Shown: positions 41,677 through 47,711 of the stretch, in pieces
Layout of the letters: every line of letters begins with the position of its first letter
Numbering within the stretch: position 1 is the first letter of the stretch
From: Candidatus Zhuqueibacterota bacterium
GTDB taxonomy: Bacteria; Zhuqueibacterota; Zhuqueibacteria; Residuimicrobiales; Oceaniaggregativiventaceae
NCBI GenBank assembly: GCA_014728115.1
Contig: WJME01000108.1
Coordinates: 1-47,711 of the forward strand
Length of the DNA: 47,711 nucleotides
Direction: 5' to 3'
Program-made: the position numbers and the translations under genes
The notes under the pieces: generated by a model
Seen by the model: the letters and a program-made list of their open reading frames with translations, nothing else
What the model was told of the DNA's origin: nothing
The model's database searches: none

Positions 41677-43170
41677 TTACAAATGGTATTCCTGTTTCAG
41701 TCCCAGTCTTTGTCTGGCTTGCTGACTGGGTTTGGGCGTAAAGTCTTTTTTTGCAAAGTAACGCGCCGTATCCCAAATCAATTCCCCTCCGGTCAGGCGC
41801 GGATCTTTTGTATTGATCAAATAATCATCCAGGCGTTGGCGCAATTTTTCTTTAATTTGCCGATATTGCGGATGCCCGGCCACATTATGTATTTGATCGG
41901 CATCAACAGACAAATCATAAAGTTCTTCGGCAGGTCGTTTGGCAAATCCCAACTCAAAAAAAGAGCGATATTTTGCGTCATTCCGGTTCTCGAGGATGAA
42001 CAGCTTGGTAGGGCATGGATAATGCAGCATATGGGCATCGACATCCCCAAACAGAGGGGGATCGCCGGCTGGCCAGCGATCCGGTTCAAAATTGCGGATG
42101 TAAAGAAATCTATCGGTACGTAAGGCCCGGGCCGGATATCCCAGTCCATCTCTGCGGCACCAGGCATGTCTTTCCCGGCCGGTAACAATGTGATTCCGAT
42201 CCGGATCCAACCGACCCTCTTTATTGCTTAATAATATCGAAAGAAGACTCTTTGCAGTCATGTCGGGCAGGGAATCTGCATTGGCCAGATCCAAAATCGT
42301 GGGAGCCAGATCATTCAAATTGACAAAATCATCGACAACCCGCCCAGAGGGCATCGTATCTGGCCAGGAAAAAACAAGCGGAATTCGAGTTCCAAAGTCA
42401 TATAGATTCGCCAGTCCCCGGGGCATTTGCCAGCCATTATCACTACATACAATTATCAAAGTATTCTCTGATTGCCTGTTTGCTTTTAAAACATTGAGAA
42501 AATCTCCAACCTGTTGATCGAATCTTTCGATTTCCCGATAATAATCGCATATATCCTTTCTCACATCCGGTATATCTGGCAAATAAGAGGGCACTGTAAC
42601 GTTTCCCGGATCCAGGCCGGCTTTTATACCCGATCCGACATCATAGGGACGATGAGGATTGCGACTGCTAAACCAATAAAACCAGGGCCTATTGCCGGGA
42701 TTTGCGGATAAAAAGGATGAAAAAGATTCGAATTTTTTTCCTGCAGGATTTTGTGTCCGTCCAGCAGCTTTATAGCTTCCTGGTCCCCAGCCTTTGCCTT
42801 GATATCCGACGTGATATCCCGCAGCGTGCAGCCGGTCGACAAACGTGATAAATTTTTTGGGCAATATTCCCCACAGATTTGCCCCTTGTTCCAGTCGCCA
42901 AATATCCTGGCCAGTGAGCAATCCCGCTCTGGCTGGGGTGCAGGAAGGAGCAGAACAGAAGGCATGGCTGAATCGTATTCCTTGTTCGGCGATGCCATCG
43001 ATGTGGGGAGTGCGTACGACCGAATCCCCATAACAGCCCAGATGGTTCCAGCAATGATTATCTGACATGAGCAATAAGATATTGGGTTGTTTAAAAAATG
43101 TTCTGTGCGCGCTGCAACGCCACAAAAGGGGAAAAAGAGAACAATATTTAAGAAAATCTCGTCGACGCAT
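41677..43170 (-). CDS. Secreted type I sulfatase (heparan N-sulfatase-like)
   Basis: ATG 43170 lies six bases after AAGAGGG; an earlier in-frame start at 43203 is less likely. The 497-aa protein starts with MRRRDFLKYCSLFPLL, a twin-arginine-like signal. The sulfatase fold follows: NILLLMSDNHCWNHLGCYG, TPHIDGIAEQGIRFSHAF, and the modified active-site motif SCTPARAGLLTG, with Cys77 turned into formylglycine. VCSDNGWQ later supplies metal ligands. The sequence resembles subfamily S1_8-type N-sulfoglucosamine hydrolases, an assignment that needs alignment. It should desulfate a glycan, which fits the PL8 lyase. The maturase is not in the window. Confidence 0.87.
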   Translation of the reverse strand: MRRRDFLKYCSLFPLLWRCSAHRTFFKQPNILLLMSDNHCWNHLGCYGDSVVRTPHIDGIAEQGIRFSHAFCSAPSCTPARAGLLTGQDIWRLEQGANLWGILPKKFITFVDRLHAAGYHVGYQGKGWGPGSYKAAGRTQNPAGKKFESFSSFLSANPGNRPWFYWFSSRNPHRPYDVGSGIKAGLDPGNVTVPSYLPDIPDVRKDICDYYREIERFDQQVGDFLNVLKANRQSENTLIIVCSDNGWQMPRGLANLYDFGTRIPLVFSWPDTMPSGRVVDDFVNLNDLAPTILDLANADSLPDMTAKSLLSILLSNKEGRLDPDRNHIVTGRERHAWCRRDGLGYPARALRTDRFLYIRNFEPDRWPAGDPPLFGDVDAHMLHYPCPTKLFILENRNDAKYRSFFELGFAKRPAEELYDLSVDADQIHNVAGHPQYRQIKEKLRQRLDDYLINTKDPRLTGGELIWDTARYFAKKDFTPKPSQQARQRLGLKQEYHL

Positions 43171-43202
43171 GCATAGCCCTCTTGGTTCAAATTTTTCGAT
43201 CA

Positions 43203-44117
43203 TTATTTCACATTTTTATGAGCCGGTTCCACATGCACGAAAACCAGATCGACCTCGATCATCTGCTCGATCCGTTCCCTGACATCCTCGGCAATCTCGT
43301 GCGCGTATTCCAGAGTGATTTGTGGATTCACATCGATATGCATATCCACGCGCAATTGCGGACCCACATAATCGGCCACGACCCTGTGAGCATTGATCAC
43401 CCCTGGCACGTCGGAAGCGATAGAGGCGATTTGTTGGGTCAACTCTTTGGGAGCTCCTCTGCCGGTGAGATAGCCCAGATTTTCACCCATAATCTCCCAG
43501 GTCGCGCGAAAAATCCACAGCGCCACCAAAACGCCTGCTACCGGATCGAGGGCTGGCCACAGAAATCGGGACCCCAAAACACCCACCAGCGCAGCAAGAG
43601 AGGTGAGAATATCAGCCAGATTATCCCGGGCAGAGGCTCTTATCGCCGGACTGTTTGATTTTTCTCCGATTTTTTTGACCAGCACATACATCACGACCTT
43701 TGCAAGAGCACTGAGCAAGAGGACGATTGTCGGCCAAAAGGGATCGATCGGTCTGGCATCACTCAAAAAACGCTGAATACTCTGCCACAAGGCAGTGGCG
43801 CCGGCAGAAAGCATGGCCAGGGCTATAAAAAGACTGACCAAAGGCTCAAACCGGCTGTGTCCTTGCGGGTGGCTTTCATCAGGAGGTTGTTGTGAAAGAT
43901 AAAGGCCTAATCCCATGAGCAGGCTGTAAAGCATATCAGAAAAAGAATTGGCTGCATCGGAAAAGACTGCACTACTACCAGAAAGCCAGGCCAGGAGTCC
44001 TTTGGCGATTGCCAGGATGGCATTCCCTCCGATAGCGATATAAATAGCACGACGATACAACGCCTGTCTGGCCGGATCTGGTGCATCTGTTCGGATGCGC
44101 TTGATGTCAGAATTCAT
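43203..44117 (-). CDS. Cation diffusion facilitator family transporter
   Basis: The start is ATG 44117 (304 aa) or GTG 44126, neither with a strong ribosome site. Six membrane helices are visible. The metal site in helix 2 is VFSDAANSFSDMLYS, and ESHPQGHSRFEPLVSLF between helices 2 and 3 is the CDF signature. The C-terminal cytosolic domain (VPGVINAHRVVADYVGPQLR, then VDMHIDVNPQITLEYAHEIA) is also typical. It exports divalent metals such as zinc, iron or manganese. It lies between the CE15 and sulfatase genes in one direction; the reason is unclear. Confidence 0.93.
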   Translation of the reverse strand: MNSDIKRIRTDAPDPARQALYRRAIYIAIGGNAILAIAKGLLAWLSGSSAVFSDAANSFSDMLYSLLMGLGLYLSQQPPDESHPQGHSRFEPLVSLFIALAMLSAGATALWQSIQRFLSDARPIDPFWPTIVLLLSALAKVVMYVLVKKIGEKSNSPAIRASARDNLADILTSLAALVGVLGSRFLWPALDPVAGVLVALWIFRATWEIMGENLGYLTGRGAPKELTQQIASIASDVPGVINAHRVVADYVGPQLRVDMHIDVNPQITLEYAHEIAEDVRERIEQMIEVDLVFVHVEPAHKNVK

Positions 44118-44174
44118 GGATTTCACCGCAAAGATGAATGTGATACAAAAGACAGAATATATGCACTTGGGATC

Positions 44175-45446
44175 TCATCTGGTTCGATCCCAGTGCTTGT
44201 CCGCAAAATCCATATAACGCTGCCAGTCATAATCGGTGACATCGTGTTTGCCGGTACGGATATGATAGCCGATATGGCCCATGACCGGCTGATTGGTCCC
44301 GGGCATTTCTATAGCCGGCAAGCCCTGCAGATCGAATAACCGGTAGACCGGGTCCGCATTCAAACAAGACAAAAATTCGCCTTTGGGATCGGCCCAGCGG
44401 TCTTGCTCGGCACTGGCCACATAGACGGGACGCGGGGCCATGAGCGCGATAAGCATGTGCTGATCCACCGGCAGGGCGTGCTCGCGATCGTTAAAGTCCT
44501 TAAAATTTTCACAAAACCAGTGCGGAAAACTGGTATTGATGCGCTTGACCGTCTCGCCAAAGCGCCGGCGGGATAGCGCAGCACCGCCACAACCGGAATT
44601 ATTCGAAATGACTATGCTGAACCGCGGATCCACGGCACCGGCCCACAGCGAGGTCTTGCCCAACCGCGAATGGCCCATGACCGCAACACGCTCGTGATCG
44701 ACGTCATTGTCCTCGATAAAATAATCCATAGCTCTTCCCAGGCCCCAGGCCCATGCTGCAATGGTGCCCCATTCGTCGGGTCTGGGTGCGGTTTGTCCCT
44801 GGTCATAGAACAAGGAATGAACGCCGTTTTGAAAGCCGTCGTGAAAATCGGGATCCAAATCACCGCAATAGATGGTCGCCAGCCCGTATCCGCGTTCCAG
44901 AATCTGATCCACAGCCCATCGGCTCTGACGAACCCCTCGTGAGGCCTCAGTGGCGCTGTGATCCTCGATACCATAATTTTCATTGTCACGCATCCACTGA
45001 TCACTCAAAATGATCTCCGGATCCGGATGAATCGATGCATTACCATAAAAATTCAGTCCTACAAAGATGGGTACCGGTTTGTTCTGTTTGGGTAAATACA
45101 TTAAAATATCCATATAGGGACGCTCGTCCCCGGACGTAAAAAACACCCGGATTTGCTTGCGTACGGCCGAGCCTTCCAGGGCCTGGTCTGATGATTCCAG
45201 CAAGGTCCAGCGAATGGCAAAGGGTTCTTCCGGCGCTTTGCCATAGACATACGTCTCGAACAGTTGCTGAATCTCTGGGCGGCGTTTCTGAAACCAGACA
45301 TCCGCATCGGTCACCAGAGTGCCATCTGCGCACACCAGAGGATCGGGCAAAGTATATTCAGGCACCTTGGACTCGTCGTAATGGGTTCCTTGGGGTTGTG
45401 CAACAAGCGCGCTTGCAAAGAGAAAAATATAAACCATTGTTTTCAT
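44175..45446 (-). CDS. CE15-like glucuronoyl esterase, secreted
   Basis: ATG 45446 lies eight bases after AAGGAG (an earlier ATG is at 45482); the protein has 423 aa. A signal peptide ([17 protein letters not shown]) precedes an alpha/beta hydrolase with the CE15 motifs: [20 protein letters not shown] (Ser nucleophile), [28 protein letters not shown], and [16 protein letters not shown] with the catalytic His. The enzymes cleave ester bonds between glucuronoxylan side chains and lignin alcohols. This adds lignocellulose to the list of likely substrates. It begins 32 bases after the DUF6429 gene. Confidence 0.88.
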   Translation of the reverse strand: MKTMVYIFLFASALVAQPQGTHYDESKVPEYTLPDPLVCADGTLVTDADVWFQKRRPEIQQLFETYVYGKAPEEPFAIRWTLLESSDQALEGSAVRKQIRVFFTSGDERPYMDILMYLPKQNKPVPIFVGLNFYGNASIHPDPEIILSDQWMRDNENYGIEDHSATEASRGVRQSRWAVDQILERGYGLATIYCGDLDPDFHDGFQNGVHSLFYDQGQTAPRPDEWGTIAAWAWGLGRAMDYFIEDNDVDHERVAVMGHSRLGKTSLWAGAVDPRFSIVISNNSGCGGAALSRRRFGETVKRINTSFPHWFCENFKDFNDREHALPVDQHMLIALMAPRPVYVASAEQDRWADPKGEFLSCLNADPVYRLFDLQGLPAIEMPGTNQPVMGHIGYHIRTGKHDVTDYDWQRYMDFADKHWDRTR

Positions 45447-45478
45447 TCCAGCTCTCCTTAAAATCCGGTTTAAGGGTG

Positions 45479-45718
45479 TCATTGCGTTCCGAAAAATGTT
45501 TCAAACAATTCTTTGGCTTTTGCCTCTCCTTCGGGTGTGACCCAAACAGACTTTGCTTTGCTTTTGGGATTGTAGATATATCCCTTTTCATGCAGACGGT
45601 CCATGGTCGCCCAGTCAAACCCTTTCCAGGCCCGGGTGCCAAAGTTTTTTTCTGACCACATCACCAGGGTCAACAGAGCCAGGGTATAGTCATCGACTTT
45701 GTCCTTGTCATATTCCAT
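45479..45718 (-). CDS. DUF6429 family small protein
   Basis: The 79-aa protein begins [20 protein letters not shown] and continues [20 protein letters not shown] and [19 protein letters not shown], the pattern of DUF6429. This is a family of small winged-helix-like proteins of unknown function that often lie near unrelated genes. AGGGAGG lies before the ATG. It stands between pfkA and the CE15 gene. Confidence 0.85.
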   Translation of the reverse strand: MEYDKDKVDDYTLALLTLVMWSEKNFGTRAWKGFDWATMDRLHEKGYIYNPKSKAKSVWVTPEGEAKAKELFETFFGTQ

Positions 45719-45802
45719 GGATACCTCCCTTAAAATGTCCTGTTCTGAGGGCCGTGTCTTTTAGACCGTTTTTGTTTCAGCCGACGGAAAGCGGGACATC
45801 AA

Positions 45803-46912
45803 TCAGATATAGCGTAACGCAATCCCCAGACATGTACCCACCGATTCGGCTGTTCTGAGTAAAGCGGAATCCTGTTCGATTTTGCGCACTTTGCCACCGA
45901 TTTCCTCAATAGCGACCGTGCCGATGTGATCGCCATGCAGAGCCACCATGAGGTTCCATTTGTTATCACCGATGAGCTCTGCTGCTGCCACCCCATAACG
46001 GGTGGCCAATACCCTGTCAAAGGGAGTAGGCGTTCCGCCGCGTTGCAGGTGGCCGAGGATCGTGGCCCGGGTTTCGAGTCCGGTCTGATCTTCAATATCC
46101 TGGCCCAATTTCACAGCCACTCCGCCGAGCCGTACCTGATCCGGACTGGTTTCTACGCGCCGTTGAACGGTCATTTCTCCACCCTGTGATTTGGCTCCTT
46201 CTGCGACGGCAACGATACTGAATCTCCGGCCTTTTTGGCTGCGTTTGTGAACATAGTCACATATCACATCCAGGTCATAATCGATTTCGGGCACCAAAAT
46301 CACGTCTGCACCGGCAGCGATGCCTGAAAACAGAGCGAGCCAACCGGCATAGCGTCCCATGATCTCGACGAGCATGATGCGATGGTGCGACTGGGCCGTG
46401 GTGTGAATTCGGTCCATGGCTTCGGCTGCCACCGTGACCGCGGAATCAAAACCAAAGGTAATATCGGTACCGACAATATCATTGTCAATGGTTTTGGGTA
46501 CACCGACGACCGGCACGCCCTTTTCTATCAATTTTTTCGAGATCGCCATGGTGCCGTCGCCACCGATACACACCAGTCCGTCCAGCCCCAGTTCTTCGAT
46601 ATAATGGATGACCTCATCCGATCGGTCGTGATATTCTATTTCACCGTCTTTTTGAACGGCATGGCGAAAGGGATTGGCTTTATTCGACGTTCCCAGCATG
46701 GTTCCGCCGGCTTGCAGAATTCCGGAAACACTGTCATAATCGAGTGGCCGGGTTCGTCGTTCGACCAGTCCGTCAAAACCATCTTCGATTCCGGTTACTT
46801 TGATTCCATACCGCAATATCAATGATTTGGTCACGGCACGGATCACAGCGTTCAATCCCGGACAATCTCCGCCTCCGGTCAATATTCCTACATGTTTGAC
46901 ACGATTTGTCAC
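45803..46912 (-). CDS. pfkA: 6-phosphofructokinase, ATP type with mixed-group signature
   Basis: A GTG start at 46912 lies four bases after AGGAGG. The 369-aa protein opens HVGILTGGGDCPGLNAVIRA. The nucleotide site is VCIGGDGTMAISKKLIEKG, whose Gly after GGD (position 104 in E. coli numbering) favours ATP over pyrophosphate. The substrate site PKTIDNDIVGTD has Lys where E. coli has Gly124, as in the group III enzymes. Other blocks are VEIMGRYAGWLALFSGIA, VILVPEID and GHLQRGGTPTPFDR. It commits fructose 6-phosphate to glycolysis. Confidence 0.95.
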   Translation of the reverse strand: MTNRVKHVGILTGGGDCPGLNAVIRAVTKSLILRYGIKVTGIEDGFDGLVERRTRPLDYDSVSGILQAGGTMLGTSNKANPFRHAVQKDGEIEYHDRSDEVIHYIEELGLDGLVCIGGDGTMAISKKLIEKGVPVVGVPKTIDNDIVGTDITFGFDSAVTVAAEAMDRIHTTAQSHHRIMLVEIMGRYAGWLALFSGIAAGADVILVPEIDYDLDVICDYVHKRSQKGRRFSIVAVAEGAKSQGGEMTVQRRVETSPDQVRLGGVAVKLGQDIEDQTGLETRATILGHLQRGGTPTPFDRVLATRYGVAAAELIGDNKWNLMVALHGDHIGTVAIEEIGGKVRKIEQDSALLRTAESVGTCLGIALRYI

Positions 46913-46967
46913 ATATCCTCCTGTAAAATCTTGAAGACTAGATAATGATTGCTATGAATAGCTGCCA

Positions 46968-47711
46968 TTAAAAAGGCATGACCGCCCTTATGCGGTAATA
47001 CCAGCTGGGTTCATCATATTCCCCCCATTTCCATGCAGCCCCGAATTGATGTGCAAATTCGAAACCACTCAGGTTGACATTATTTTTGAATTCGACTCCA
47101 TACGTCTTTTGCCAGGGTTGTTTGTTAAAAGAGGAAAACCGTGAATCCCACGTCTTACCCACATCCATAAACGGGGCGAGAATCACACTCTTGAAACGAA
47201 CCCCTGCCACAATCCATCCAAGATCTCTGACAAAGGGTATGCGATACTCGAGAGAACCGAACAACAAGCGATCGCCGAACTGATATTCACGAACCCCACG
47301 CAATCTGAGCCGATCTGAAAACACTAATCCATAGCCAAAATCCGGCTGATCGTATTTGTCAAAACCGACAAAATCCTGAGGTAACAGGTCTCCGCTGACA
47401 GTTTGAAGGCGGGCATACGCATAAAGAACGTGTTGCGCCAACAAGTTTCTCAGCCAGAACGCGTCCAGGGTGCCCTTGTCAAAACGCTGTTCGCCAAGGA
47501 GCGTATTTGCACTCTTGAGACGCAGCTTTACACCATGCGCATGCTGTGGATGTATGGTCGCCATTCGATTCGGACGTACAGTTACACGCGTGTATTCGAG
47601 AGAAAAGGACCCGATACGGCGGCTGACAGGTTGTCGTTCAAACCGTTCCGGTTCGAGGGGTTCGTGCTGAGCCCACGAGACTCCCAACCCGATTTCATGA
47701 GAGGTAAAGAG
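46968..47711 (-). CDS. C-terminal part of an outer-membrane beta-barrel protein, BamA/surface-antigen-like (cut by window edge)
   Basis: The frame is open to the right edge and runs at least 248 residues. It consists of alternating amphipathic strands (YAYARLQTVSGDLLPQD, YGLVFSDRLRLRGVREYQFG). FGDRLLFGSLEYRIPFVRDL and VILAPFMDVGKTWDSRF match the surface-antigen/BamA barrel fold. The chain ends with YRIRAVMPF, a terminal Phe that is the usual barrel insertion signal. The missing N-terminus may hold POTRA or peptidase domains. A role in secretion or membrane-protein assembly is inference. Confidence 0.8.
   Translation of the reverse strand, partial: LFTSHEIGLGVSWAQHEPLEPERFERQPVSRRIGSFSLEYTRVTVRPNRMATIHPQHAHGVKLRLKSANTLLGEQRFDKGTLDAFWLRNLLAQHVLYAYARLQTVSGDLLPQDFVGFDKYDQPDFGYGLVFSDRLRLRGVREYQFGDRLLFGSLEYRIPFVRDLGWIVAGVRFKSVILAPFMDVGKTWDSRFSSFNKQPWQKTYGVEFKNNVNLSGFEFAHQFGAAWKWGEYDEPSWYYRIRAVMPF

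Noticed and set aside
44172..44200. tRNA-like T-arm (CTGG-TTCGATC-CCAG)
   Set aside because: No matching acceptor stem, D-arm or anticodon arm upstream, and it overlaps the end of the CE15 gene.
1..47711. CRISPR arrays, insertion sequences, prophage genes or rRNA operons
   Set aside because: I looked for regularly spaced repeats, transposase or integrase motifs and rRNA sequence and saw none.

Overview
The window looks like part of the chromosome of a Gram-negative, polysaccharide-degrading bacterium of the FCB group. Calditrichota, KSB1 or a similar lineage is my best guess, not a proven assignment. The evidence is two secreted proteins with type IX secretion C-terminal sorting domains (one with the NYPNPFNP signature), SusC/TonB-receptor-like and outer-membrane barrel fragments at the two edges, HldE-type heptose metabolism, and the gene pair folP-cdaA. 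TTG start codons preceded by good Shine-Dalgarno sequences are common here.

Region 1 (1-20130) is mostly carbohydrate-active and secreted proteins. It holds a truncated TonB-receptor-like N-terminus, a TctC-type binding lipoprotein paired with a membrane-anchored winged-helix regulator, a GH92 alpha-mannosidase, a C1q-like secreted protein, a PL8 polysaccharide lyase, a lipid kinase plus acyltransferase pair, a CBM9-like protein, a GH28 pectinase, a CE1-like esterase, an internally shortened uroporphyrinogen-decarboxylase-family gene, a GH43-like propeller enzyme, and a large DUF1566 protein. In its middle (15824-16408) is an AhpD/carboxymuconolactone-decarboxylase-like gene. Its frame is interrupted only by one TGA, exactly at the conserved redox-active cysteine position, followed by a perfect GC hairpin with the geometry of a bacterial SECIS element. 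I read it as a selenoprotein.

Region 2 (20145-28346, minus strand) is an eleven-gene bacterial microcompartment (BMC) operon. In transcription order it encodes three BMC-P vertex proteins, an RpiB-like protein of unknown function, a PduS/RnfC-like flavo-iron-sulfur protein, a PduT-like BMC-T shell protein, PduL phosphotransacylase, PduP-type aldehyde dehydrogenase, one BMC-H shell protein, a class II sugar-phosphate aldolase and acetate/propionate kinase. The aldolase should release lactaldehyde from fuculose- or rhamnulose-1-phosphate, and PduP, PduL and AckA would then turn it into a carboxylate plus ATP. There is no diol dehydratase and no alcohol dehydrogenase. The PduS-PduT pair therefore looks like the electron exit that reoxidises the internal NADH. 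Helical encapsulation peptides can be read on PduP, PduL, the aldolase and the RpiB-like protein.

Region 3 (28510-40030, minus strand) holds a small secreted protein, a D-lyxose/D-mannose isomerase-like cupin, a GAF-containing adenylate cyclase and a C45-like Ntn hydrolase. A housekeeping run follows: cdaA, folP, a TPR protein, ftsH, hpt and tilS.

Region 4 (40109-47711) holds divergent hldE on the plus strand with a changed kinase site. On the minus strand it has a truncated outer-membrane barrel protein, pfkA, a DUF6429 protein, a CE15 glucuronoyl esterase, a cation-diffusion-facilitator transporter and a sulfatase. Together the window describes outer breakdown of plant or algal polysaccharides (pectin, glucuronoxylan, sulfated or uronic glycans, mannosides), coupled to encapsulated catabolism of deoxy-sugars such as rhamnose and fucose.
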